Assembly (NCBI RefSeq): GCF_000739775.1
Contig: NZ_BBJH01000025.1
Coordinates: 96,510-160,509, forward strand
DNA from: Paraburkholderia heleia NBRC 101817
GTDB taxonomy: Bacteria; Pseudomonadota; Gammaproteobacteria; Burkholderiales; Burkholderiaceae
DNA length: 64,000 nt
Direction: 5' to 3'
In this document: positions 25,125-34,821 of the stretch, in pieces
Position numbering within the stretch: the first letter of the stretch is position 1
How the letters are laid out: each line of letters starts with the position of its first letter
Program-made: the position numbers and the translations under genes
The notes under the pieces: generated by a model
Databases searched by the model: none
Told to the model about the DNA's origin: nothing
Seen by the model: only the letters and a program-made list of their open reading frames with translations

Positions 25125-26234
25125 CTAGCGAGGCGACGCCGCAGAGGCATCTGCAGGAATGCCATGCTGCCATTCGCTCCAATGCGTGACGATGGTCTGC
25201 ACGAGCGGGTGGCCCGCGCGAAAAAGGTTTTCCAACGCAGGTGCGAAGCCGCCCTGGCTCGCATAGTTCAGCAGATTCGCCGCGTTCGATTCTCCCGCAT
25301 ACGGACGATCGAAGTCCGAGCCCGCGCGCAGGACGGCCACGCGATCGAGGTCCACGCGCTGCGCGCGCGCCGCGCGGCTGAGTGCTTCGAACGTGGCGTT
25401 GTCCTCCTGCTGCGTCATGCAGTACACGCCTTGTCCGCCCGTCAGCTGGCGCGTGAACTCGCTCGCCCTCGTGCCGAGCGCCGTGCCCGACCACCAGGTA
25501 TCGTCGGCGACCGAGTCGCATCGGATCACCTTGGGCGGCCGGTTGGCGGGAGCGTAAGCATATTTCGCGCGCGCGGCCTGGGCCTGCGCGTTATCCGCGA
25601 GCGTCACGTCGCGCGAGATTGCCCAGGCGGCCGAGGTGAGCCTCGGATTGAGGCGGAACACTTCGGTGCGGTAGTCGAGCGCGGGCTTGTCGCCAGGCCC
25701 TTTCGTATTGATGCCGAGATAGCCGGTGTGCCAGCCGCGCGGGCGGCCATCGCCGTCGATCTCCCACTGCAGGCCGAAATCGACGAGCCAGTCCGACCAG
25801 GCCGCCGAGCCGGTCGTGCCCCGCTCGGGGTTCACACCCGCAATGCCCGCGATGAGAAAGTAGGTCTTGCTCAGGTCGAACTGCGGCGCGAAGGCGAGGG
25901 CCATCGTCGAAGCGGCGGCATTCGCATGGCCCATGCCGGTCGTCATCACGCAGACGTCGTCGGCATTGCATTGCACATCCGGATAGTCAGGAGAGAGGCC
26001 CGCGATTGTCACGGACTCCCAGGGACCGAGGCGATCGAGCCATGTTTTGGCTTCGGGCGCGAACATCGTCACGATCATGACTTTCACCGGACGTCCGTGA
26101 GCGGCGGCGCCCGCTTGCGCGAAGGCCGCGGGTCGGGCAGAAAGCGTTGCGATGTCCTGTTGCGCTGAACGGGGCTGCGTCGCGCAGGCAGCGAGCGCCA
26201 GCGCGGCGCTGAGAAACGTGAGGCGGGTTCGCAT
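25125..26234 (-). CDS. Purine nucleoside permease-family lipoprotein
   Basis: A 369-residue protein of the purine nucleoside permease (NUP) family, which resembles nucleoside phosphorylases. The signal peptide MRTRLTFLSAALALAAC ends in a lipobox, so it is probably a periplasmic lipoprotein and not an integral permease. Conserved parts include VMIVTMFAPEAKTWLDRL, TTGMGHANAAAS and AGIAGVNPERGT. It may bind or process nucleosides during purine salvage. It is divergent from kup across 266 bases. Confidence 0.85.
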   Translation of the reverse strand: MRTRLTFLSAALALAACATQPRSAQQDIATLSARPAAFAQAGAAAHGRPVKVMIVTMFAPEAKTWLDRLGPWESVTIAGLSPDYPDVQCNADDVCVMTTGMGHANAAASTMALAFAPQFDLSKTYFLIAGIAGVNPERGTTGSAAWSDWLVDFGLQWEIDGDGRPRGWHTGYLGINTKGPGDKPALDYRTEVFRLNPRLTSAAWAISRDVTLADNAQAQAARAKYAYAPANRPPKVIRCDSVADDTWWSGTALGTRASEFTRQLTGGQGVYCMTQQEDNATFEALSRAARAQRVDLDRVAVLRAGSDFDRPYAGESNAANLLNYASQGGFAPALENLFRAGHPLVQTIVTHWSEWQHGIPADASAASPR

Positions 26235-26500
26235 TGTGCAACTCCTTTTCTTTATACGCCTGACACGCGGCCCGATTGATCGGGAGAATATTCAGGAAAA
26301 TACGCTCGACTATGACAGTTTTGCGAACGCACGGCAGCTGACGCCGCGCTGTTGCTATCGCCGCCGGGTGTCACGCGAAGCGCATTTTCGCGCCAAGTTC
26401 CTATACTTCGACTAGTGCGCCCGACGAGGCAGCCTCGCCAATACGAAGCGACAAGGCCGCGCGGCCCCCGGTCCGCATGCGGCAGCACAAGGAGGGAGAC

Positions 26501-28426
26501 ATGGGACAATCCGCATCCGCGGCGCCCGCGCACGGACGCCTTGGCGACTCCGGCCCGCATCGCCCGGCGCTTCCCGCGCTCGCGCTGGCCGCCCTCGGCG
26601 TGGTCTACGGTGACATCGGCACGAGCCCGCTCTACACGCTCGCCACCGTGTTCGATCCCAGCAACGGCCTTGCGGTCAATGCTTTCAATATCGTCGGCAT
26701 CGTCTCGCTGATCTTCTGGTCGCTCATGATCGTCGTCTCGCTCAAGTACGTCGCACTCATCCTGCGCGCGAACAATCACGGCGAGGGCGGCATCATGGCG
26801 TTGCTCGCGCTCGCGGCTTCTTCGGTTGCGGCGCGGCCGCACCTGCGTACCGCGCTGCTCGTGACCGGGGTGATGGGCGCGGCGCTCTTCTTCGGCGACA
26901 GCGTGATCACGCCGGCCATCTCGGTGCTGAGCGCAGTGGAAGGCCTCGAGGTGGCCGAGCCTGCCCTCAAGACCTATGTGATTCCGGTGACGCTCACAGC
27001 GCTCATCGTGCTGTTCGTGACGCAAAAGCACGGCACGGGCGGCATCGGCGCCGTGTTCGGTCCGGTGATGGTGCTGTGGTTCGTCGTGATCGCCGTGGCG
27101 GGAGTGGCCAACATCGCCTCTGCGCCGGCCGTGCTGTTCGCGCTCGATCCGCGCGAGGGCATCGCGTTTTGCCTGCATCACCGCTGGCTCGCCTTCGTCG
27201 CGCTGGGCGCGGTCGTGCTCTCGCTCACGGGCGCCGAAGCGCTCTATGCCGACATGGGCCATTTCGGCAAGCAGCCGATTCGCCTGACGTGGTTCGGCAT
27301 GGTATTTCCCGCGCTCGCGCTCAATTACCTCGGGCAGGGCGCACTGCTGCTGGCCAACCCCGGCGCCGTGCAAAACCCGTTCTATCGGCTCTTTCCGCAA
27401 TGGACCATCGTGCCGATGATCGTGCTTGCGACCGTCGCGACCGTCATCGCATCGCAGGCCGTGATTTCGGGCACCTACTCCATGGCGATGCAGGCCATGC
27501 AACTCTCCTTCTTGCCGCGCATGAATATCGTGCACACCTCGGAGCGCGAAATCGGGCAGATCTACGTGCCCGGCATCAACTGGATCCTGCTTGTCGCCGT
27601 GGTCGCTGCGGTGGTGGGCTTCCGTTCGTCGACGGCGCTCGGCTCCGCTTATGGCATCGCCGTGACCGGCACGATGCTCATCACGACGTTCCTCACGTTC
27701 TTTGTCGTGCGTTACGCGTGGCACTACAACTGGCTGCTGTGCGTGTTCGCCACGGCGTTCTTCTTCGTGATCGACGCCATGTTCTTCTCGGCCAACCTGC
27801 TCAAGATCGTGGACGGCGGCTGGTTCCCGCTCGTGATCGGCGCACTGATGTTCACGGTCATGGCGACCTGGGGCAAGGGCTGGGAAATGATGGCGGCCGA
27901 GGCACGCGTGCGCGCCGGCAAGAAGCCCCTGAAGCCCTATCTCGCGACGCTGCTCGAGAGTTCGCCGGTGCGCGTGGGCGGCACGGCGATTTTCCTCACG
28001 CCGAACGCCGACGCCGTACCGCACGCGCTCGTGAACAACTTGCGGCACAACCGGGTGTTGCACGAACGCGTAGTATTCCTGAGCGTGAAGACGAAGGACG
28101 TGCCATGGGTGGCCGAGCGCGAGCGCGTGATGGTCGAACTGCTATGCCCGGGCTGCTACTGCGTCGTCGTCAACTACGGATTCAAGGACGAGGTGGACTT
28201 GCCGCGCACGCTCGCCGCCTACAAGTCCGCGGACTTGACATTCGATCTCGACGAGACGTCGTGGTTCCTCAGCCGCGCCGTGGTGGTGCCGACGCGCGGC
28301 CACGGCATGTCGCTCTGGCGCGAGCGTCTTTTCGCGGTGATGCTGCACAACGTCGGGAATATCGCCGCGTTCTTCAAGCTGCCGGCCAATCGCGTGATCG
28401 AGGTCGGAGCGCGCGTCGAGATCTAG
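26501..28426 (+). CDS. kup: Low-affinity potassium transport protein Kup
   Basis: A 641-residue K+/H+ symporter of the inner membrane. The start at ATG 26501 follows AAGGAGGGAG by 3 bases; the frame begins a little earlier at 26477. The family opening GVVYGDIGTSPLYT is intact, as are NNHGEGGIMALLALA and FFGDSVITPAISVLSAVEG. Twelve hydrophobic segments lie before residue about 460, followed by a cytosolic tail. E. coli Kup has 622 residues, so the size is normal. Paralogues of kup are common in Burkholderiaceae. Confidence 0.94.
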   Translation: MGQSASAAPAHGRLGDSGPHRPALPALALAALGVVYGDIGTSPLYTLATVFDPSNGLAVNAFNIVGIVSLIFWSLMIVVSLKYVALILRANNHGEGGIMALLALAASSVAARPHLRTALLVTGVMGAALFFGDSVITPAISVLSAVEGLEVAEPALKTYVIPVTLTALIVLFVTQKHGTGGIGAVFGPVMVLWFVVIAVAGVANIASAPAVLFALDPREGIAFCLHHRWLAFVALGAVVLSLTGAEALYADMGHFGKQPIRLTWFGMVFPALALNYLGQGALLLANPGAVQNPFYRLFPQWTIVPMIVLATVATVIASQAVISGTYSMAMQAMQLSFLPRMNIVHTSEREIGQIYVPGINWILLVAVVAAVVGFRSSTALGSAYGIAVTGTMLITTFLTFFVVRYAWHYNWLLCVFATAFFFVIDAMFFSANLLKIVDGGWFPLVIGALMFTVMATWGKGWEMMAAEARVRAGKKPLKPYLATLLESSPVRVGGTAIFLTPNADAVPHALVNNLRHNRVLHERVVFLSVKTKDVPWVAERERVMVELLCPGCYCVVVNYGFKDEVDLPRTLAAYKSADLTFDLDETSWFLSRAVVVPTRGHGMSLWRERLFAVMLHNVGNIAAFFKLPANRVIEVGARVEI

Positions 28427-28571
28427 CCGGCTCGACGCTCGCGGGCTGTGGCATACGCCCGGGCTGTCGCGCTGTCGGGAACTCAGGCGTAGGATGATCG
28501 GAATCGCATCGTCGTCATGTGACAGCGAGCCGGTTGCAGGCGGCTCGCCGCATGACCGAAGGAGGGCCATC

Positions 28572-29081
28572 ATGAGACGCCTCTATTTCCTCGCTCCCGA
28601 CACCACCACGGCGCAGGCGATCGTCGACGATCTGCTGCGCGCGCGCATCACGTGGCGTCATATTCACGTGCTCGCCAATCACAGCGTGGGGCTAGAACGC
28701 TTGCCCGAGGCGTCGCTGCTGCAGCGCAGCGACGTCGTGCACGCGCTGGAGCGCGGCGTGATGTTCGGCGCCGCGACCGGCGCAATCGCCGGTCTCGTGG
28801 CGCTGATGTTTCCGCCCGCGAACTTCGATATCACGGGCGGGGTGGTGGTCGCGCTGACCCTCGCGGGCGCGATATTCGGCGCCTGGGTGGCCGGCATGAT
28901 CGGCGTGGACGAACCGAACACGCGGCTCTCGCGCTTTAACGGGCCGATCGAGCACGGCCAGTTGCTGGTCATGGCCGATGTGCCCGGCTCGCGTGAAGCG
29001 GAAATCGAGGCGAACATCGCGCAGCATGTTCCGCGCGCCGACGTGGAAGGCGCGGAAGCGACGACCCCCATCTTTCCCTGA
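28572..29081 (+). CDS. Small membrane protein with a glycine-zipper hairpin (DUF1269-like)
   Basis: A 169-residue protein starting at ATG 28572 behind GGAGGG. The first 60 residues look like a soluble ferredoxin-like or ACT-like module (MRRLYFLAPDTTTAQAIVDDLL). Two hydrophobic segments follow (GVMFGAATGAIAGLVALMF and VVVALTLAGAIFGAWVAGMIG) with glycine spacing. The tail is a second strand-rich part (LLVMADVPGSREAEIE). This layout is that of general-stress membrane proteins of unknown function. It is downstream of kup by 145 bases and may be its own unit. Confidence 0.75.
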   Translation: MRRLYFLAPDTTTAQAIVDDLLRARITWRHIHVLANHSVGLERLPEASLLQRSDVVHALERGVMFGAATGAIAGLVALMFPPANFDITGGVVVALTLAGAIFGAWVAGMIGVDEPNTRLSRFNGPIEHGQLLVMADVPGSREAEIEANIAQHVPRADVEGAEATTPIFP

Positions 29082-29490
29082 AAGGGCCGGGGCTTCAAAG
29101 CGAATCGCGGCGGCGGCGCGGGCCTGAGCGTATGCGCATGCCGCCAGTCGCGCCCCCATTTCATCTACCTCGGCCTCATCGCGTCTTTTCAGGGCCGCAG
29201 CGTTGAACCGGGAACAGCCGAAGTTTTGCGCGCTGCCCCACGCGTCTTGCCCGGCGCCCCGCCCGCCGTCAAGGCTCCGCGCCCCCGCCGGGTACGCCAT
29301 TCCCCCCGCCGGATCCGCATTTTGACCGGCTTGCGCCCGCGACAAGGCAAAATACGGGTTTTGAGCCCGTGCCGGGCTCGAGTTTCCCCTGCCGGCCGCC
29401 TCCCTCCAGGCATCGATCGGGCCTCGTTGCGAGCCCGGCAGGTCGGCTCGCCTTGCCTGCGAGCCCTCAAGCGCTATTGGAGTCGTCTAC
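29082..29490. other. Intergenic stretch, no gene seen
   Basis: About 410 GC-rich bases before the DUF2760 gene. Open frames occur on both strands but have proline/arginine-rich translations and no ribosome sites. It presumably holds the promoter of the Hsp70 module, which I cannot place with confidence. Confidence 0.5.
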
Positions 29491-30075
29491 ATGCCCGAAT
29501 CGAATCTGTCTTTCTTCGGCCGCCTTTCGGTCGCACTGGGATCGTTCTTCGCGATCCTCGGCGACGGCGAGCTTGCCGCCAACGTGCGCCGTCTGCGTGA
29601 AGGCGGGTTTGCACCCGCCGCCGCTGCGCCGGCGCCCGCCGCGGCTCCGGCCGCGAAGGCGGCACCGGCGCCCACGCCCGCGGTCGTCAAGGAAGCCACG
29701 CCCGACGCCGCGCTCCAGCTGCTCGGCCTGCTCCAGCGCAACGCGCGCTTCGTCGATTTCGTCGAGGAAGACATTGCCGGCTATGCCGATGCGGACATCG
29801 GCGCCGCCGCCCGCATCGTTCACGAAGGCTGCCGCGCCACGCTGCGCGACCACTTCGCGATCCGCCCGGTGCGCAGCGAGTCCGAAGGTTCGCGCGTGAC
29901 GCTGCCGGCCGGCTTCGACGCCGCCGCGGTGCGCGTGACCGGCAACGTGGTAGGCGAGGCGCCGTTCAGCGGCAGCCTCACGCATCGCGGCTGGCGCGTC
30001 GAGGAGGTGAAGCTGCCGCAACTCGTCAAGACGCACGACGCGCGCATCATCGCGCCGGCGGAGGTGGAGCTGTGA
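29491..30075 (+). CDS. DUF2760 protein, first gene of an Hsp70 module
   Basis: A 194-residue protein. The first 35 residues are amphipathic (LSFFGRLSVALGSFFAIL), then comes a long alanine/proline linker (about 43-70), then the conserved DUF2760 domain with LLGLLQRNARFVDFVEEDI and a late SGSLTHRGWRVEEVKLP. Its stop overlaps the GTG of the Hsp70 gene by 4 bases, so the two are coupled. DUF2760 genes are regularly found next to Hsp70-like genes, and it may be a partner or client adaptor. No enzymatic motif is seen. Confidence 0.83.
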   Translation: MPESNLSFFGRLSVALGSFFAILGDGELAANVRRLREGGFAPAAAAPAPAAAPAAKAAPAPTPAVVKEATPDAALQLLGLLQRNARFVDFVEEDIAGYADADIGAAARIVHEGCRATLRDHFAIRPVRSESEGSRVTLPAGFDAAAVRVTGNVVGEAPFSGSLTHRGWRVEEVKLPQLVKTHDARIIAPAEVEL

Positions 30076-31925
30076 GCGATCCGCGTTATTCGATTGGCGT
30101 CGATCTGGGCACGACGCACTGCGCGCTGTCCTACGTCGACCTCGGCGCCAGCGATGGCGAAAAGACCCAGCAGGGCGTGCTGAACGTGACCCAGCTGACG
30201 GCGCCGGGCACGCTGGAATCGCCCGATCTGCTGCCTTCGTTCCTGTACTTGCCGCATGCGGGCGAGCTGACGCCGGGCGACCTCACGCTGCCGTGGACCA
30301 CCACGCGCGAGTACGCCGTGGGCGAGCTTGCGCGCAGCCGCGGCGCGGGCACGCCGATCCGTCTCGTGTCGAGCGCGAAGAGCTGGCTGTGCCACCCCGG
30401 CGTGGATCGCCGCGCGGCCATTCTGCCCAACGACGCGCCGCCCGAAGTCGCGCGCGTGTCGCCGCTCGAAAGCTCGGTGCGCTATCTCACGCACCTGCGC
30501 GAGGCCTGGGACCACGCGCATCCCGAGGCGCCGTTCGGCGAGCAGGAGATCACCGTCACGATTCCGGCCTCGTTCGACCCTGCCGCGCGCGAGCTGACTG
30601 CCGAGGCCGCGCAGGCGGCGGGCTACGCCAACATGACGCTGCTGGAAGAGCCGCAGGCGGCGCTCTACAGCTGGATTCAGAAAAGCGGCGGCGCGTGGCG
30701 CAAGGAAGTGAGAGTCGGCGACATCATCCTCGTCGTGGACGTGGGCGGCGGCACGACCGACCTTTCGCTGATCGCCGTGGTCGAGCGCGAAGGCAATCTC
30801 GAACTGCATCGCGTGGCCGTGGGCGAGCACATTCTGCTCGGCGGCGACAACATGGACCTCGCGCTGGCGCACGTGGTGGCGCGCAAGCTCGCGGCCCAGG
30901 GCACGCAGGCCGATCCGTGGCAGCTGCGCGCGTTGACCTATGCGTGCCGCTCGGCCAAGGAAACGCTGCTGAGCGACGCCGCGGTCGATACGGTGCCGAT
31001 CGTCGTGCCGAGCCGCGGCTCGAAGCTGATCGGCGGTTCGATCCGCACGGAACTCACGCGCGCCGAACTCACGCAGATCATTCTCGAAGGTTTCTTCCCG
31101 CAGGTGGATGCCGCCGCGCGCCCCGCCGTGCGCACGCGCGTGGGTCTCACGCAGCTTGGCCTGCCGTATGCACAGGACGCGGGCGTCACGCGCCATCTCG
31201 CTGCCTTCCTCGGCCGCCAGGTGCAGGCGCTCGCGGAGCTCGAAGGCTTTGGCGCGCAGAATCCTGGCGCGGCTGGCGCAAGCTTCCTGCATCCCACCGC
31301 GGTCCTCTTCAACGGCGGCGTGTTCAAGTCGGCGCTGCTCTCGCAACGCGTGCTCGACATCCTCAACGGCTGGCTCGCCGCCGAGGGTGCCGCGAGCGCG
31401 CGTCTGCTCGGCGGCGCGGATCTCGACCTCGCCGTGGCGCGCGGCGCGGCCTATTACGGCTACGTGAAGCGCGGCAAGGGCGTGCGCATTCGCGGCGGCA
31501 CGGCGCGCGCGTATTACGTGGCCGTCGAATCGGCCATGCCGGCGGTGCCGGGGCTCGAGCCGCCCGTGTCGGCGCTGTGCGTCGCGCCGTTCGGCATGGA
31601 AGAGGGCACTCAGGCGGCGCTGCCGCCGCAGGAGTTCGGCCTCGTCGTGGGCGAGCCGGTGCACTTCCGCTTCTTCGGCTCCTCGGTGCGGCGCCAGGAT
31701 CAGGTCGGCGCGATGCTCGACTACTGGTCGCCCGAAGAGTTGCAGGAGCTGGAGGCAATCCAGGCCACGCTGCCGACCGAAGGCCGCACGCCCGGCGAAG
31801 TGGTGCCCGTGAAGCTGCATGCGCGCGTGACGGAGGCGGGCACGCTGGAGCTTGAAGCCATGCCGAGCGGGACGAACGAGCGCTGGAAGGTCGAGTTCGA
31901 CGTGCGCGGTGGAGCAGGCGACTGA
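30072..31925 (+). CDS. Hsp70-family ATPase-like protein
   Basis: A 617-residue protein starting at GTG 30072. The actin/Hsp70 nucleotide-binding elements are present: phosphate 1 GVDLGTTHCALSY, phosphate 2 VVDVGGGTTDLSLI, and the adenosine-side FNGGVFKS. After about residue 450 there is no DnaK-type peptide-binding domain or lid but a shorter beta-rich part. It is therefore an Hsp70-like switch protein and not the housekeeping DnaK. It sits between the DUF2760 gene and a second Hsp70 homologue, 5 bases apart, suggesting a joint complex. Confidence 0.88.
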   Translation: MSDPRYSIGVDLGTTHCALSYVDLGASDGEKTQQGVLNVTQLTAPGTLESPDLLPSFLYLPHAGELTPGDLTLPWTTTREYAVGELARSRGAGTPIRLVSSAKSWLCHPGVDRRAAILPNDAPPEVARVSPLESSVRYLTHLREAWDHAHPEAPFGEQEITVTIPASFDPAARELTAEAAQAAGYANMTLLEEPQAALYSWIQKSGGAWRKEVRVGDIILVVDVGGGTTDLSLIAVVEREGNLELHRVAVGEHILLGGDNMDLALAHVVARKLAAQGTQADPWQLRALTYACRSAKETLLSDAAVDTVPIVVPSRGSKLIGGSIRTELTRAELTQIILEGFFPQVDAAARPAVRTRVGLTQLGLPYAQDAGVTRHLAAFLGRQVQALAELEGFGAQNPGAAGASFLHPTAVLFNGGVFKSALLSQRVLDILNGWLAAEGAASARLLGGADLDLAVARGAAYYGYVKRGKGVRIRGGTARAYYVAVESAMPAVPGLEPPVSALCVAPFGMEEGTQAALPPQEFGLVVGEPVHFRFFGSSVRRQDQVGAMLDYWSPEELQELEAIQATLPTEGRTPGEVVPVKLHARVTEAGTLELEAMPSGTNERWKVEFDVRGGAGD

Positions 31926-31930
31926 AGCCA

Positions 31931-34726
31931 ATGAAGCAATACGTCGTCGGCATCGACCTGGGGACGAGCAATACCGTCGTGGCTTACGTGGAGGCAGGCG
32001 GCGACGCCATTCGCGTGTTCGACGTCGAGCAGCTCACCGGCCTCGGGGAGGTGGGCGCGGAGAAAATGCTGCCTTCCGCGCGTTATCACCCGGCGGCAGG
32101 CGAGCTTGCGGCGGGCGATCTGCGTTTGCCGTGGAGCCGGCCTTCACCGGGCGACGACGCCGTCGTCGGCCGCCTCGCGCGCACGCTCGGCGCGCAGGTG
32201 CCCGGCCGCCTCGTGGCAAGCGCGAAAAGCTGGCTCTCGCACGCCGCGGTGGACCGCCTCGCGCCGATCCTGCCGTGGGGCGCGCCCGACGACGTCGCCA
32301 AGGTCTCGCCGGTGACCGCGAGCGCGAGTTATCTCGCGCACGTGCGCGCCGCATGGAACCATCGTTTCCCGCATGCGCCGCTCGAAGATCAGGACGTGGT
32401 GCTCACCGTGCCCGCCTCGTTCGACGACGGCGCGCGCGCACTCACGCTCGAAGCGGCGCGGCAGGCATTGCTGCCCGCGCTGCGCCTGCTCGAAGAACCG
32501 CAGGCCGCGTTCTATGACTGGCTGTATCACCATCGCGCGACGCTCGATGCGCAGCTGGGCGCTTCGCGCCTCGTGCTCGTGTGCGACGTGGGCGGCGGCA
32601 CGACCGACCTCACGCTCATCAAGGTGCAGTTCGAGGGCGGCGAGCCGCGGCTCACGCGCATTGGCGTGGGCAATCATCTGATGCTCGGCGGCGACAACAT
32701 GGATCTCGCGCTCGCGCATCTGGCCGAAAGCCGGCTCGCGAACGCGCAAACGCGCTTGAGCGCGGCGAGCCTTTCGCAGCTTGTCGAGCGCTGCCGCGTC
32801 GCGAAGGAGCAGTTGCTCGACGCGAGCGCGCCCGAGTCCGTGCCGATCACGCTGCTCGGCGCGGGCGCGCGTCTCGTGGGCGGCGCGCGCACCACGCAGC
32901 TCGGCCGCGAGGAAGTCGCGCAGATCGTGGTGGACGGCTTCTTCCCCATGGGCGCTGCCAGCGACCTGCCGCGCCGCTCACGCGCGGCGATCGTCGAGTT
33001 CGGCTTGCCCTATGCCGCCGATCCGGCCATCACGCGCCATATCGCGGCGTTCCTGCAGCGCTTCGCCGCGCAGTCTCGCGAGGCGCTGGGTGCTTCCGGC
33101 ACGGCCGGTGAAGCGCAAACCGCGCTGCCCATGCCCGACGCGCTGCTGCTCAACGGCGGCGTGTTCCGCGCTCGCTCGCTCGCGCAGCGTCTGGCCGACA
33201 CGCTCGGCACGTGGCGCGGCGAGCCGCTCAACGTGCTGCAGAACGATCAGCCCGACGTGGCCGTCGCGCGCGGCGCGGTCGCCTATGCGCTCGCGCGCTC
33301 GGGCCACGCGCCGCGTATCGGCGGCGGCTCGCCGCGCAGCTACTTTCTCGTGCTCGATGAAGGCGCGGGGGCCGATGCCCTACCGCGTGGCGTGTGCGTT
33401 CTGCCGCGCGGCACGGAGGAGGGCCGCGAACTGCATCTGGACGACCGCACGTTCGCATTGCAACTGGGCCAGCCGGTGCAGTTCCACCTCGCCTCGACGG
33501 TGGCCGACACCGCGTGGCAACCGGGTGAGCTGGCCGACCTCGCGGCGGGCGACTTCGTGCGCCTGCCGCCGCTCGCGACCGTGGTGCCCGCAGGCGGCGA
33601 TGCAAATGCGGCGCGCGAGCGCCCCGTCAAGCTCACGACTGCGCTCACGGAAGTCGGCACGCTGGAGATGCACTGCATCGCCACCGACGACGCCTCGCAG
33701 CGCTGGCTGCTCGAATTCGCGCTGCGCCGCGCGGAGCACGAGGGTGGTGCGGGTGCGGCGAACAGCGGGTCGCGCCATGCGGGCCTCGACGAAGCCATCG
33801 AGGCGATCGAGCGCGTGTTCGGCGCGCGCTCCGCCAAGGTCGACGCGAAGGAAGTGAAGCGCTTGCGCGCGCATCTCGAAGAGCGGCTCGGGCCGCGCCA
33901 GAACTGGGACGGCCCGCTCCTGCGCGAGTTGTTCGGCGCGCTCTGGGAGCGCGCGGGCAAGCGCCGGCGCTCCGCCGATCACGAACGCCTGTGGCTGAAC
34001 CTCGCCGGCTTCTGCCTGCGTCCGGGCTTCGGCTATCCGCTCGACGAATGGCGCGTCGAGCAGCTCTGGACGCTCTTCGACGACGGCATCCAGTTCGTGG
34101 GCGAAGGCCAGGTGTGGTCGGAGTGGTGGACGCTCTGGCGCCGCGCGGCGGGCGGTCTGAACGAGGCGCAGCAGAACGAGGTGCTCGAGGCGATGACCTA
34201 CCTCGAAGAGGCGGCGGGCTCGAAGCGCCACAAGCTGCCCTTCGACCCCGCGAAGCTGGGCGTGCCGGACATGATCCGGCTCTATGCGTCGCTCGAACAG
34301 ATTGCGGCCGAGCGCAAGATCGAGATCGGCGAGCGGCTGTTGCAACGGCTCCGGAAGCCTGCCGAGAATCATCAGACGTGGTGGGCCGTGGGCCGCATCG
34401 GCGCGCGCCAGCCGTTCTACGGCAGCGCGCATGGCGTGGTGCCGCGGCAAACTGCCGCGCTTTGGCTCGACGCGATTCTCGCGCTCGACTGGAAGAAGGT
34501 CGAGCCGGCGATGTTCGCTGCCGCGCAAATCGCGCGCATGACGGGAGACCGTTCGCGCGACCTGCCCCCCGAGGTGCGCGAGACCGTGGTGCGCCGCATG
34601 GAGTCGGCGAACGCGCCGCCCACGTGGGTGACGATGGTGCGCGAAGTCGTCGCGCTCGATACGGCGGACACAGGCCGGGTATTCGGCGAGGCGCTGCCGG
34701 CGGGGTTGAAGCTGATCGCGGGCTGA
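31931..34726 (+). CDS. Long Hsp70-family protein with C-terminal DUF3731 region
   Basis: A 931-residue protein. The ATPase part has GIDLGTSNTVVAYVE, CDVGGGTTDLTLIKV and LLNGGVFRARSL. It is paralogous to the preceding protein, sharing AKSWL, the GGDNMDLALAH block and the gene order. A C-terminal extension of about 300 residues, from roughly 640, is rich in tryptophan and arginine (WDGPLLRELFGALWERAGKRRRS) and corresponds to DUF3731. Classical J-protein or GrpE genes are absent nearby, so the co-chaperones are unknown. The role may be protein quality control or assembly of a specific client. Confidence 0.87.
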   Translation: MKQYVVGIDLGTSNTVVAYVEAGGDAIRVFDVEQLTGLGEVGAEKMLPSARYHPAAGELAAGDLRLPWSRPSPGDDAVVGRLARTLGAQVPGRLVASAKSWLSHAAVDRLAPILPWGAPDDVAKVSPVTASASYLAHVRAAWNHRFPHAPLEDQDVVLTVPASFDDGARALTLEAARQALLPALRLLEEPQAAFYDWLYHHRATLDAQLGASRLVLVCDVGGGTTDLTLIKVQFEGGEPRLTRIGVGNHLMLGGDNMDLALAHLAESRLANAQTRLSAASLSQLVERCRVAKEQLLDASAPESVPITLLGAGARLVGGARTTQLGREEVAQIVVDGFFPMGAASDLPRRSRAAIVEFGLPYAADPAITRHIAAFLQRFAAQSREALGASGTAGEAQTALPMPDALLLNGGVFRARSLAQRLADTLGTWRGEPLNVLQNDQPDVAVARGAVAYALARSGHAPRIGGGSPRSYFLVLDEGAGADALPRGVCVLPRGTEEGRELHLDDRTFALQLGQPVQFHLASTVADTAWQPGELADLAAGDFVRLPPLATVVPAGGDANAARERPVKLTTALTEVGTLEMHCIATDDASQRWLLEFALRRAEHEGGAGAANSGSRHAGLDEAIEAIERVFGARSAKVDAKEVKRLRAHLEERLGPRQNWDGPLLRELFGALWERAGKRRRSADHERLWLNLAGFCLRPGFGYPLDEWRVEQLWTLFDDGIQFVGEGQVWSEWWTLWRRAAGGLNEAQQNEVLEAMTYLEEAAGSKRHKLPFDPAKLGVPDMIRLYASLEQIAAERKIEIGERLLQRLRKPAENHQTWWAVGRIGARQPFYGSAHGVVPRQTAALWLDAILALDWKKVEPAMFAAAQIARMTGDRSRDLPPEVRETVVRRMESANAPPTWVTMVREVVALDTADTGRVFGEALPAGLKLIAG

Positions 34727-34821
34727 TCGCAGTCCGACCGGCACCCGACTTCTGCAGGAGGCCCGGCGCGCGTATGATCGAACGCCTGATTCCAACCGAA
34801 CCACAGCGGACTGATCTGCCC

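Noticed and set aside
26252..28063. Minus-strand open frame over kup
   Set aside because: His/Arg/Asp-rich low-complexity translation, the typical antisense shadow of a membrane protein gene.
29820..31931. Minus-strand open frame over the first Hsp70 gene
   Set aside because: Shadow of the coding strand; the plus strand carries all three Hsp70 nucleotide-binding motifs.
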